Positions 55,719 to 63,854 of a stretch of 64,000 nucleotides of DNA are shown one piece after another (within the stretch, counting starts at the first letter, position 1; each line of letters begins with the position of its first letter). The translations under genes were made by a program, and so were the position numbers. The notes under the pieces were generated by a model. The model was not told the DNA's origin, did not search any database, and saw nothing but the letters and a program-made list of their open reading frames with translations. This DNA is from Prochlorococcus marinus XMU1419 (lineage in GTDB: Bacteria > Cyanobacteriota > Cyanobacteriia > PCC-6307 > Cyanobiaceae): the NCBI RefSeq assembly GCF_017695955.1, contig NZ_JAAORO010000002.1, positions 248,001 to 312,000 of the forward strand, read 5' to 3'.

Positions 55719-56200
55719 AAAAGAAATTATATCTCGCAAATCCATATGGATTTTCAAAACAAACGAAGAAACTCTTATCTGAATTTATTAAAATTTTCAA
55801 TGATTTAAATATTGAAGTTTTTGAACCATTTGAAAGAACAAAACATATATTAAAAAAAGAAGGCGCCTGGGCTTATGAATTAGCAAAAAGTAATTTAAAT
55901 GATTTAAAAAAATGTGATTGCGTTTTTGCGATCGTTAATGGAACACCTCCAGATGAAGGTGTCATGATTGAACTAGGTATCGCAATTGCTCTCAAGAAGG
56001 ATATCTTTTTATTTAGAGATGATTTTAGAAGTTGTTCTGATAGCGATCAATATCCATTAAATCTCATGTTATTTCTTGGACTGCCTAAAGATAATTGGGA
56101 AAAATATTATTTTGAATCATTAGAAGATATAAAAAGTAATAAAAAAAGATTTGTGGAGTGGGCAATAAATCAACCAAATAAAACATCAACCATTAAGTAG
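55715..56200 (+). CDS. Nucleoside 2-deoxyribosyltransferase-like protein
   Basis: 161 residues. The N-terminal LYLANPYGFSKQTKKLL and the catalytic-type segment GTPPDEGVMIELGIAIAL (about residues 82-99, with Asp and Glu) are those of the nucleoside deoxyribosyltransferase family, which swaps bases on deoxyribose or hydrolyses nucleotides. Start is TTG at 55715, overlapping the upstream stop. Whether it transfers or hydrolyses cannot be told from sequence. Confidence 0.82.
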   Translation: MKKKLYLANPYGFSKQTKKLLSEFIKIFNDLNIEVFEPFERTKHILKKEGAWAYELAKSNLNDLKKCDCVFAIVNGTPPDEGVMIELGIAIALKKDIFLFRDDFRSCSDSDQYPLNLMLFLGLPKDNWEKYYFESLEDIKSNKKRFVEWAINQPNKTSTIK

Positions 56201-56258
56201 AAGTTTTAATTTTAAATATATCTATTAAGGTGCTAGAATAATATTTATTTAGAAAATT

Positions 56259-56435
56259 TTGACACAAGTTACAGTCGGAGAGAATGAGGGAATTGAGTCT
56301 GCCCTTAGAAGATTTAAGAGACAAGTATCTAAATCGGGAATCTTCGCAGATTTAAAAAGACTTAGACATCACGAAACACCTATTGAAAAATACAAAAGAA
56401 AGTTGCAGCAGAGAAGAAAAGCAAGACGAAGATAA
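56259..56435 (+). CDS. rpsU: 30S ribosomal protein S21
   Basis: 58 residues: [20 protein letters not shown] then [20 protein letters not shown] and a basic C-terminus KARRR, matching S21. The start is a TTG. It is alone on the + strand with the helix-hairpin-helix gene converging from the right. Confidence 0.95.
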
Positions 56436-56509
56436 TCTGCTAAAGCTCATAACTTTTTTGAAATCTTTAATATTATAAAATTTTTAAAGGTTTAAAATAG
56501 AAAATTTAA

Positions 56510-56848
56510 CTATTTAAGCTTTTTTAGCTTCTTAACTAGATTTACTCCAACTCCTGATACAGCAAGCAAATCTTTTTCATCAGCAGCTATAACTGCTTTT
56601 GTAGTTTTAAATCCAGCCTCATATAAAGCTTTAGCGCTTTTTGCTCCAACACCTGGAAGTGTTGTTAAAGTTTCAATATTTTTCTTAGAGTTAACCGTTT
56701 TGGTTTTGGTTTTGGTTTTGGTTTTGGTTTTGGCTTTTGAGGTTTTTGCAGACTTAGATGCTTTTTTTTCTTTCTTTAAAGGTGCTTCAGGCGTTACTGC
56801 ACTTTTAAATAGAATTGATTTTAGTTTGCTTAGAAATTTTGAAATCAT
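56510..56848 (-). CDS. Helix-hairpin-helix protein with Lys-Thr repeat linker
   Basis: 112 residues. The C-terminal half holds two helix-hairpin-helix motifs (LTTLPGVGAKSAKALYEAGF, then LAVSGVGVNLVKKLKKLK) that bind DNA non-specifically. The N-terminal 25 residues are basic and hydrophobic, and the middle is a Lys/Ala/Ser/Thr linker containing six Lys-Thr pairs coded by a hexanucleotide repeat. It may be a histone-like or DNA-repair-associated protein. Confidence 0.8.
   Translation of the reverse strand: MISKFLSKLKSILFKSAVTPEAPLKKEKKASKSAKTSKAKTKTKTKTKTKTVNSKKNIETLTTLPGVGAKSAKALYEAGFKTTKAVIAADEKDLLAVSGVGVNLVKKLKKLK
56697..56732. repeat. Hexanucleotide repeat (GTTTTG)6 in the HHH gene
   Basis: Six perfect GTTTTG units followed by a near copy GCTTTTG. 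On the coding strand it gives alternating Lys and Thr. Because the unit is 6 bases, length changes keep the frame. Confidence 0.95.
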
Positions 56849-57116
56849 TGCAACGTATATGAGTAATAAAATTAGCCCTTCATTCTAATACTTTATCAAA
56901 TTCCAAGTGGAATTAATAACAAAACAATAGATAATTGAATAGAAATAATTTATTTACAATTATATAAAGACATACATTTAATACTTATGCAAGCTTACGA
57001 GCTATAGCAGTATGTTTAATATTAGTCTAATAACTTTAAAAAATAATGTTCTTTCAAAAATTAAAAGCATATATTAATAGTAAATTAAAAGTTTTAATAA
57101 AGATCAGATCATAAAA

Positions 57117-57710
57117 ATGAAACTTTTATTTATAAGTGGCCCTTCTGGAAGCGGTAAAACAACTTTATCAAATCAAATAATTAAAAAAAATAAAAATGGT
57201 ATTATTTTAAGAACCGACAATTACTATAAGACAGGTTTAATAAGTAAATTACTATCAAAATTTGTAGAAGGTTTTTTTGATAGAAGTATTAGTTTTAATA
57301 ACAAACTATTCAAAAAAGACTTTGATTTTATCTATAAGAATGGAATTTCAGTAAGTGATCGTTATTATAATTTCGAAAAGAAGACAATTAAAAATATCTC
57401 AAAAGAAACAAATAATATTAGTTTTTTAATTGTTGAAGGTATTTTTTCCAAAGAATTCTCAAACACTTTAAATAAAAAAGATTATTATTTATTAGAAATA
57501 AAAACTAAAAAAAATGAGTGCATGAAAAGAGTTGTCAAAAGAGATATAAAAGAAAGGGGGAAGGATAAAAAACAAGCTGAAAATGATTTTTTAAGATCAT
57601 GGGACATTTATTACGATAAATTCAAACCTAATAGCATAAAAAATAGTACAAATAAATTCATTATTGAAAAAGACACTAATATAGATAAAATTCTGAAAAA
57701 TATTATTTAA
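57117..57710 (+). CDS. Uridine kinase-like P-loop kinase
   Basis: 197 residues with Walker A ISGPSGSGKTTLSNQ (about residues 5-19), a substrate region RTDNYYK near residue 36, FLIVEGIFSKEF near 103 as Walker B, and a lid-like RVVKRDIKERGKD. This layout matches uridine/cytidine kinases and related small-molecule kinases. It converges with the oxidoreductase gene with an 8-base overlap. Confidence 0.8.
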   Translation: MKLLFISGPSGSGKTTLSNQIIKKNKNGIILRTDNYYKTGLISKLLSKFVEGFFDRSISFNNKLFKKDFDFIYKNGISVSDRYYNFEKKTIKNISKETNNISFLIVEGIFSKEFSNTLNKKDYYLLEIKTKKNECMKRVVKRDIKERGKDKKQAENDFLRSWDIYYDKFKPNSIKNSTNKFIIEKDTNIDKILKNII

Positions 57711-58869
57711 TAAAATCACTAAATTTTTTCTCTAAGATTAAAGCGCTTAAAATTGAGCCTTCAATCCTGCCAAATCCTTCTCCTTCAAACCAGTCTCCGC
57801 AAAATCCAATTCTATATTTTCTAATCAATTGAAAAGATAATGGGACGGCAATGCCAGAAGGCTGTGAAGCTCTCCATTTCATAATAGAGATTTTTTCATC
57901 AAAAGTTAATTTATTTACTACAGAATTCCCTTCAAACAGTTTATTGAAATTAGTAATTATTTTATGTTTAAAAACTTCTTCATCTTTTGCATTTATATAG
58001 GAATTAATTAACTCTAAATTTTTTGTATGTACTACAATTCCTAATTTATTATTATCCTGCATTTGAAAAATAATTCTTTCAAATTTATATTTATTTTCTA
58101 AATTATTTTTTAAATAAAAATACCTTTGTTTTTTAGAATAAAAATCTTTATAACTATAATTTTCATTTGTATAAATTAAAAAAGTTAACCTAGGAATAAA
58201 TGATTGTTCTTCTAAAAAATTTAATAGTAAGTCTATTTTTTTATCGCAATTTAAAGGGATAGCTTTTCTTAATGGAATTTGATTAACATTTAATATATCC
58301 AATGACCTTTTATGTAACAACAAATTAGTTGATAGGACAAGATATTTAGATTTAAATTTGTCGCCATTTTTTGATGTAAGTACCCATTCCTTATCGTTAA
58401 ACTTTAAATCAACTATTAAAGTTTCAAAGTAAAAATTTATTTTCTTCTTTAAATCATTAGATTCAATTATCTTTTGAGATAATTGACTCATGGAATCTAA
58501 AGAAAGATAATTAACCCCACATGAAAATTCGGATTTTTTTTGGCTTTCTGAATTAGAATCATCATTTAGAAAAAATAAATCTGAGTCGTCAATTTTAATA
58601 AATTTATTTGCCAATAATTCATCAATATAACTTTTTAATAGAAGATTATTTTTACTGTTAGATATATTAAAATTTGGGGCACCATGGTTTAGTTTCCATC
58701 CTTTAAATCTATTACTTATTCTTGTACTTGATCTCCCTCCTAGTCCACGACCAATCTCAATTAATGCAACTTTTTTTGTATTATTACTTTTAAGATATTT
58801 CGAAGCAAAAACACATGCAGATATTCCTCCACCTATTATTAATAAGTCATATGTAAAATTACTTTTCAT
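57703..58869 (-). CDS. FAD-dependent oxidoreductase (renalase-like)
   Basis: 388 residues. The N-terminal dinucleotide-binding IIGGGISACVFASKYLK (about residues 11-27), GRGLGGRSSTRIS (about 39-51), the NHGAPNF segment (about 61) and a C-terminal FCGDWFEGEGFGRIEGSILSA (about 353-373) match flavoproteins of the amine oxidase/renalase group. Substrate unknown. It lies 20 bases downstream of the MTHFR-like gene, so they may be co-expressed. Confidence 0.82.
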   Translation of the reverse strand: MKSNFTYDLLIIGGGISACVFASKYLKSNNTKKVALIEIGRGLGGRSSTRISNRFKGWKLNHGAPNFNISNSKNNLLLKSYIDELLANKFIKIDDSDLFFLNDDSNSESQKKSEFSCGVNYLSLDSMSQLSQKIIESNDLKKKINFYFETLIVDLKFNDKEWVLTSKNGDKFKSKYLVLSTNLLLHKRSLDILNVNQIPLRKAIPLNCDKKIDLLLNFLEEQSFIPRLTFLIYTNENYSYKDFYSKKQRYFYLKNNLENKYKFERIIFQMQDNNKLGIVVHTKNLELINSYINAKDEEVFKHKIITNFNKLFEGNSVVNKLTFDEKISIMKWRASQPSGIAVPLSFQLIRKYRIGFCGDWFEGEGFGRIEGSILSALILEKKFSDFIK

Positions 58870-58889
58870 AATTATAATATTGACAGAAA

Positions 58890-59693
58890 TTATCTTTCAT
58901 TTTCTAAAAAATCATGAACAACATCAAGTTTCTTTGATGATGAAAAATCAGATTCAATTACAGGAGTGATATTATTTTTTTTATAAAAACTAACTAAATC
59001 GCTGGTAAACTCAAAAAAATTTTCTAATGAATATAAACACTTTTCTGAAATATATACCTCTTTCCAAGGACGAAATTTAAACCGCGCTATAAATTGTTTA
59101 GAAGGAATAAATAAACTTCCAAATAGATTTAATTTTTCATCTTTTGCAACTTTCTTAAGATAAGTCATCTCATTCTGAATAACTTTAATATCTGTGCCAT
59201 ATTGAAACCAAATTGAATTTATTAATCCTGTCGAAATTTTCCTTTCAAACCTTTCCCTTTCTGAAGAGATCTCATAATATTTTTTTAGATATGGATTGTA
59301 AGCTATACCTAATTTAACATTTAAATTTTTTTCTTTTTTTAAATAACCTAATACATCAATTGAATCAAAGTTTTTTTTCTTTTTTGATCCTGATAAAAGC
59401 AGAATTTCATAATTTCTATTGTTGTGAGAATTTTTAATAAAATCTAAAAAATCTTCATATGATTTTTTTTTATTCTTTGAATATTGATGATAAAGACTAT
59501 AATGATAAGTCACATTGAATTCATGGTATTTTTTAGATATGCAATTAATGGTTGAATTAAATAATTCCTTCTTTATAAGTCCTTTACATGGAATATTTAT
59601 ATTTTTAATATTATTAAATTTGCAGAAATTAAGTTTATTTTCTAATTGAGAAATATCTTTAAATGACAATTCAAACCGTATATTATTGTTCAT
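58890..59693 (-). CDS. Methylenetetrahydrofolate reductase-like TIM-barrel protein
   Basis: 267 residues with a short-repeat beta/alpha pattern, a KLGIAYNPYLKKYYEISSER segment (about 141), SIWFQYGTDIKV (about 175) and GSLFIPSKQFIARFKFRPW (about 202). This resembles the MTHFR barrel but is distant from MetF; flavin-contacting residues are not certain. It may act on folate or a related cofactor, as a partner of the flavoprotein downstream. The function is inferred only. Confidence 0.55.
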   Translation of the reverse strand: MNNNIRFELSFKDISQLENKLNFCKFNNIKNINIPCKGLIKKELFNSTINCISKKYHEFNVTYHYSLYHQYSKNKKKSYEDFLDFIKNSHNNRNYEILLLSGSKKKKNFDSIDVLGYLKKEKNLNVKLGIAYNPYLKKYYEISSERERFERKISTGLINSIWFQYGTDIKVIQNEMTYLKKVAKDEKLNLFGSLFIPSKQFIARFKFRPWKEVYISEKCLYSLENFFEFTSDLVSFYKKNNITPVIESDFSSSKKLDVVHDFLENER

Positions 59694-59747
59694 TATTTAG
59701 TTTTTGAATTTCATCATTAATCATATTAACGAAAACACGCATCTGAT

Positions 59748-59769
59748 ACGGTTCTTATTTTAGAGCCGT
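59748..59769. other. Hairpin between divergent genes
   Basis: ACGGTTCT and AGAGCCGT form a stem with one G-T type pair, followed by TTTTATTATT on the + strand. It looks like a terminator, yet both flanking genes point away from it, so it could end a short unannotated transcript. Nothing else in 59694-60033 is supported; a 25-codon open stretch at about 59805-59875 lacks a start. Confidence 0.4.
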
Positions 59770-60033
59770 TTTATTATTCTTAACCCTTAGCAAATAACTA
59801 GGAAAATCGACAATTCAGCTTTTAAGGAAATTTTATCTTCTGCAGATTTTGAAATAATAACAGTAAAACATATCTAATTTTCTGCTATTAATAAACGGGC
59901 AAAGATAAACAAAGACCTGCAAAAATACTAAAAAATAGAAAAATAATCTCGTATCAAAAATAATTATTTTACTTATTAATAAAAATAAAAATAAGTTTCA
60001 TGTATATAGGCAAATAATTAATTATTTCCTTTT

Positions 60034-60513
60034 TTGGCAATTGATATATCCAAAAAAGATTTTCATGAACTCGAGAGGTTAGAATATCAAAAAGAATTAT
60101 TTAAGAATATGGCAAGCCAGAATTATCTAATTGCAATAGCTTTAATAGAGCAAAACCTTGTTAGAGCAATGCCTCTTGGAGGTAAAGAAATTAAAGATAA
60201 TATAGAGGAATCAGAAAATTTAAAGAAACTTGGAGAAGAAGTTATTTTAAATCTACTAATGAGGGTTTTTCAAAGAAGTGATGAAGGTGCTTTAAAAAGG
60301 TCTTCTGAAGAAAAAGGTTTGCTTCTGGTTCATATGCATCCTAAGAGAATGCAGAAAGAGCTTCCATTCATTAAATCTGAATGGATAAGAGACGGAGATA
60401 CACAACAATTTTTAAAATACCTTGGCAATCTCTCCAAGGAAGTATGGACTGCATCATTTGTAAAATACAAAGGTATTGAGTTTACTTCAATCTCAAAAAA
60501 TGAAGAAATCTAA
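60034..60513 (+). CDS. Soluble protein (159 aa), unknown
   Basis: Opens with AIDISKKDFHELERLEYQKE, then a helical body with MASQNYLIAIALIEQNLVRA, DEGALKRSSEEKGLLLVHMH and a C-terminal KEVWTASFVKYKGIEF. The start is a TTG at 60034. No motif recognised. It converges with the S51 peptidase gene. Confidence 0.7.
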   Translation: MAIDISKKDFHELERLEYQKELFKNMASQNYLIAIALIEQNLVRAMPLGGKEIKDNIEESENLKKLGEEVILNLLMRVFQRSDEGALKRSSEEKGLLLVHMHPKRMQKELPFIKSEWIRDGDTQQFLKYLGNLSKEVWTASFVKYKGIEFTSISKNEEI

Positions 60514-60535
60514 AATATATAAAATGGTAATTTTT

Positions 60536-61216
60536 TTATAGGATTTCTTTATTTAAAGTATTATTTTCCTTATAGACTCTAAAACAATTTTTACCATTAC
60601 CAAAATCTATTGAGGAATATTCAATATTATTTTTTAGGTGCAAGGCACAATTGCCCTCAATACAAATACAAGATTTAATAATTTCTCTATTTATAACATC
60701 ATTAACATAAGGTTCCCTCTCTTTTTCTTCATCAAAATGTGGGCAGGCAATGCCTTCAACTATTCCTAAGCAATCTATTATAGATAATTCTTCAGCATAA
60801 GAATCAGTTATACCTTTATCAAACCAACAAATAGCACCAGCACTTACACCACTCATTACAATTCCTTTTTCATAAGCATTTCGCAAAATTTCATGTAAAT
60901 TCCATTCTTTCCAGACAGCTAACATACTTTTTGTATTGCCTCCTCCAACATAAATGATGTCTTGCGTTAAAACTTTATCTTCTAAGTTTTCTGTTCTAGA
61001 GAAAAAATCAATATGACTTGTTATACAATCAAGTTTGGAAAATGCTCTATAAAAATTTAGTTTGTACAAACTACTATCACCAGATGCTGTCGGAATAAAG
61101 CAAATTTTTGGTCTTTTTTTATTAATTAATGAAATTATATATTTTTCAATTTCAAGAGAGCCTAATGAACGTCCAAACCCTCCTCCACCAATTGCGACTA
61201 TATTTTTACTATGCAT
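60536..61216 (-). CDS. S51-family peptidase (dipeptidase E / cyanophycinase-like)
   Basis: 226 residues. The catalytic Ser nucleophile is in MSGVSAGAICWF (GxSAGA) near residue 123, and YVGGGNTKSMLAVWKEW (about residue 88) and ACPHFDEEKE (about 157, with the His) are conserved. It is closer in size to aspartyl dipeptidase than to cyanophycinase (about 270). Substrates are probably Asp-containing dipeptides. It diverges from the GNAT gene by 20 bases. Confidence 0.85.
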   Translation of the reverse strand: MHSKNIVAIGGGGFGRSLGSLEIEKYIISLINKKRPKICFIPTASGDSSLYKLNFYRAFSKLDCITSHIDFFSRTENLEDKVLTQDIIYVGGGNTKSMLAVWKEWNLHEILRNAYEKGIVMSGVSAGAICWFDKGITDSYAEELSIIDCLGIVEGIACPHFDEEKEREPYVNDVINREIIKSCICIEGNCALHLKNNIEYSSIDFGNGKNCFRVYKENNTLNKEIL

Positions 61217-61236
61217 ATTAAATAGAATATTTACTT

Positions 61237-61707
61237 ATGAATTTAAGACAAATTACCATTAAAGATCAACTGGAATTAAAGAAGGTTTATTTTGATTCAA
61301 TTCAATCCTTAGATGAAAAAATTTATAGTAAAGAGCAAAAAAGGGCCTGGTCAAGCCAAGCTTGGAATAATCCAAATTTTGATAAGTCAATAACTAAAGG
61401 GAAAGGATGGCTTCTAAGTAAACAAGGAATAATTATAGCTTTTGCCACAAGATATCCCAAGGATAGAATTGCATTATTTTACTGTAAAGGTAAATTCCAA
61501 AGAAAAGGTTGCGGCTCTAAGTTACTTCATAGATTAGAAGATGATGCTAAAAAAGAAGGTATAGATTCCCTTTCAACTGAAGCAAGCTTAATAAGTTATG
61601 AATTATTTCTTAAAAATGAATGGAAAATTATACGTAAAGAAAAAGTAATTATAAATAACATTTTTTTTGAAAGATATAAAATGATAAAAATTATAAAAGT
61701 TAATTAA
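61237..61707 (+). CDS. GNAT-family N-acetyltransferase
   Basis: 156 residues. The acetyl-CoA-binding FQRKGCGSKLLHRLEDDAKKEG (GxGxxL type, about residues 87-108) and the terminal LKNEWKIIRKEKVI segment identify the fold. Substrate unknown. The next gene begins 10 bases later. Confidence 0.88.
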   Translation: MNLRQITIKDQLELKKVYFDSIQSLDEKIYSKEQKRAWSSQAWNNPNFDKSITKGKGWLLSKQGIIIAFATRYPKDRIALFYCKGKFQRKGCGSKLLHRLEDDAKKEGIDSLSTEASLISYELFLKNEWKIIRKEKVIINNIFFERYKMIKIIKVN

Positions 61708-61717
61708 TTAATTAATA

Positions 61718-62041
61718 GTGTCTAACAAAAGTAAAAGATTTATCCTAATTCAAAGAGTTCTAATTTGGACGCTATACTTTTTTTCAGGATTTATACTTTA
61801 TTTTAAAAAAGGTATTTTACCTTCTGCGATAATTACTTTTTCAAGAATTATTTATCCATTATCTGTTTTTTGGTTGCAAATAAGAATTAAAAAAAGAACT
61901 AATTTTCTACCTATTGATTCAAAAATGACAACTTCTCAGTTATGGTTTAATTTATTACCCGTTATTGCATCTCTATTAACTGTAATTTTTTCTTTAACTA
62001 ATGCTTTTCTGTATATTCTAGAAAAATTAATTAATTCTTAA
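61718..62041 (+). CDS. Small membrane protein (107 aa), unknown
   Basis: Three predicted membrane helices (about residues 12-26, 32-52 and 74-95), a GTG start and a Lys-rich N-terminus (SNKSKRFILIQRVLIWTLYF). It may be co-transcribed with the GNAT gene. No motif recognised. Confidence 0.6.
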   Translation: MSNKSKRFILIQRVLIWTLYFFSGFILYFKKGILPSAIITFSRIIYPLSVFWLQIRIKKRTNFLPIDSKMTTSQLWFNLLPVIASLLTVIFSLTNAFLYILEKLINS

Positions 62042-62160
62042 ATAAAATAAATTGATCATTTCCTAATTGCATTAGAAATTTCTCTCATAAAAAACATAAT
62101 GTAAAGAAATTTGCCTTTTACATATATTTGTTTAAATTTTAAATAGTGATCAATACAATC

Positions 62161-62310
62161 ATGAAAAATATTTCATTAAAGGAAAATATTGGTTTTAACA
62201 AAAAAAAGGATATAAATGATCATGAATTATTCTCTTTAAAAATCACAGATAGTTTATATAAAAAGGATATTGGGAAATTTCTTGAGACCCTCTCCTCTCA
62301 CTTTATTTAG
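62161..62310 (+). CDS. Micro-protein (49 aa), unknown
   Basis: MKNISLKENIGFNKKKDIND, then a charged helical end with DIGKFLETLSSHFI. Hydrophilic. Its length and lack of stop codons in AT-rich DNA make it plausible, but only that. Confidence 0.45.
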   Translation: MKNISLKENIGFNKKKDINDHELFSLKITDSLYKKDIGKFLETLSSHFI

Positions 62311-62400
62311 AAAAATATTTTTTCTAATCTTCAAATTCAAACAGTACTATTAATAAATAACAATTTGAGCGATAATAGGTAAAATTTTAAGAATACTCCA

Positions 62401-62718
62401 ATGCAATTATTTCTTGCTGACTGCCAATTCCCAGACATTGAGAATCAAGTAAAAGCTTATCAATTATTTGTGGAGGCCTGGGAAAACGGTGAAATTGCTA
62501 AATCAGATAAAACAGACAACTTTGAGATGTTATTTAGAGTGCATGCTCCAGGGGAAGGTAGAGTAGTTTGTTTATGTAAGGCACATAGTGATAAAGAAAT
62601 ATTTGCGCATTTTGCTCCATGGAGAGCGAAATTTGGCATTCATATGGAATTTACGCCTGTAATAAGTTGTCAAAATGTTGTTGATTACCATAAAGATTTA
62701 TTTAAAACTTTAGGGTAA
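62401..62718 (+). CDS. DUF3303-like small protein
   Basis: 105 residues with QLFLADCQFPDIENQ, then MLFRVHAPGEGRVVCLCKAH and a FAPWRAKFGIHMEFTPVIS segment, matching the DUF3303 domain of cyanobacteria (ferredoxin-like alpha/beta fold). Function unknown. The downstream micro-gene begins 23 bases later on the same strand. Confidence 0.8.
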   Translation: MQLFLADCQFPDIENQVKAYQLFVEAWENGEIAKSDKTDNFEMLFRVHAPGEGRVVCLCKAHSDKEIFAHFAPWRAKFGIHMEFTPVISCQNVVDYHKDLFKTLG

Positions 62719-62741
62719 TTAGCTTAGATCTCAAAATTATC

Positions 62742-62918
62742 GTGATTAAACCTTTTCCTAATCTCCTCTCTAAAAGAAATAGCAACTTATTATCTTCTAA
62801 AAATAGTCCCAAAGAAGATGAAAAAGTTAAATCTAAACCATTAATAATATTTGGTTTTGTAATCTCTTTAACATCCATATTTTTACTTTTATTTACCATT
62901 AATAATAAATTTGGATGA
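62742..62918 (+). CDS. Membrane micro-protein (58 aa), GTG start
   Basis: IKPFPNLLSKRNSNLLSSKN, then a membrane helix (about residues 34-52: PLIIFGFVISLTSIFLLLF) and a short polar end. Basic N-terminus in the cytoplasm. Unknown. Confidence 0.5.
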   Translation: MIKPFPNLLSKRNSNLLSSKNSPKEDEKVKSKPLIIFGFVISLTSIFLLLFTINNKFG

Positions 62919-62987
62919 TATATGAGTAATTAGGACTATTACCTGGGAACAAATATGTTCTATTATTAATTTAAAAATAATTACTAT

Positions 62988-63104
62988 ATGGCATTTAATG
63001 AAGGTGGAATGGCTTCAGGTCTTCTTATTATCGCAGTATCAATAGTTTTTGCTGCAGGGTTTGGATTTTTAGTCTTGCATTTTGTCCCTGGAACACCTTT
63101 TTAG
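62988..63104 (+). CDS. Single-helix membrane micro-protein (38 aa)
   Basis: MAFNEGGMASGLLIIAVSIV followed by FAAGFGFLVLHFVPGTPF. It looks like a photosynthetic or respiratory complex subunit of the small single-helix type, but I do not recognise which one. The proline-rich end is distinctive. Confidence 0.65.
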   Translation: MAFNEGGMASGLLIIAVSIVFAAGFGFLVLHFVPGTPF

Positions 63105-63138
63105 GGGTTATCCAACTGAATATAATTTACTAAATCTC

Positions 63139-63309
63139 TTAAACATTAACAGTTTCTAAATCCTGCATTTGGTTATCATCAAGATTAGAATTATTTTTTA
63201 AACGATAGGCATAAAATAAAGTTCCAAAAGCTATGGTACTAGAGACAAAAATTCCTGATATGAGTATCAAGGCAAAAAGACCTCCTATTAGTCCACCTTT
63301 TAATCTCAT
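63139..63309 (-). CDS. Membrane protein (56 aa), unknown
   Basis: One membrane helix (about residues 4-32, GGLIGGLFALILISGIFVSS) with a polar tail DDNQMQDLETVNV. I chose the ATG at 63309; the frame is open to a further ATG at 63432, which would add a second helix (97 residues in total). Which start is used is not clear. Confidence 0.6.
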   Translation of the reverse strand: MRLKGGLIGGLFALILISGIFVSSTIAFGTLFYAYRLKNNSNLDDNQMQDLETVNV

Positions 63310-63469
63310 CAAATTTGATTTAATTAAAAGTATTGATAAAATAACAATAGTAGCTTTTAGAGAAGAGATTTTCAAAAAAGTAAATGGGTAAAAAGGATTA
63401 AACAACATTTTTTTAGCAGAATATAATCTCAATACATACTAAAAATAAATTTTAAAAACCGCATAAAAA

Positions 63470-63489
63470 AAAGACTCAAATGAGTCTTT
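63470..63489 (-). terminator. Terminator of the 45-residue membrane protein gene
   Basis: GACTC/GAGTC stem extended by A-T pairs around AAAT, with a run of T residues on the minus strand (seen as A residues from 63464). It lies just downstream of the 63516-63653 gene. Confidence 0.85.
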
Positions 63490-63515
63490 ATAAAATCTAA
63501 ATTAATTTTGATGAT

Positions 63516-63653
63516 TTATGCATCAGGGTCAAAATTCTTTAGGTTAGGACCAGCAACTAGACCAACAAGACCAAAAAGGACTAAAGAACCAATTCCAAAG
63601 CCTGCTGCCCAAGGATTGAAACCACCTAAAGCAAAAGAAGCTAATAAATTCAT
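63516..63653 (-). CDS. Small membrane protein (45 aa), unknown
   Basis: MNLLASFALGGFNPWAAGFG, then IGSLVLFGLVGLVAGPNLKN and FDPDA. One or two membrane segments with many Gly residues. It has its own terminator, which supports a stable independent transcript. The pattern suggests a photosystem-type peptide but I do not recognise it. Confidence 0.7.
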   Translation of the reverse strand: MNLLASFALGGFNPWAAGFGIGSLVLFGLVGLVAGPNLKNFDPDA

Positions 63654-63854
63654 GATTTAAAACATAATATCTCCGAGTAAGCATACAGATTTTTATGAAA
63701 AATATACCTATATTGAGACATTTCTTCGTAATTATGAGAATCTTTTAGCTATCTCTTTAATTGAAATCCACAAAATTTTTATTTTTTGTTTTATTATCAA
63801 AAGAATTCCCTTTTTATTGGCCTACTTTAAGACGAATAAAACTGTTTTTTTCTA

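Noticed and set aside
56700-56888. ORF encoding a VLVLVLVL repeat on the + strand
   Set aside because: It is the antisense reading of the hexanucleotide repeat in the helix-hairpin-helix gene.
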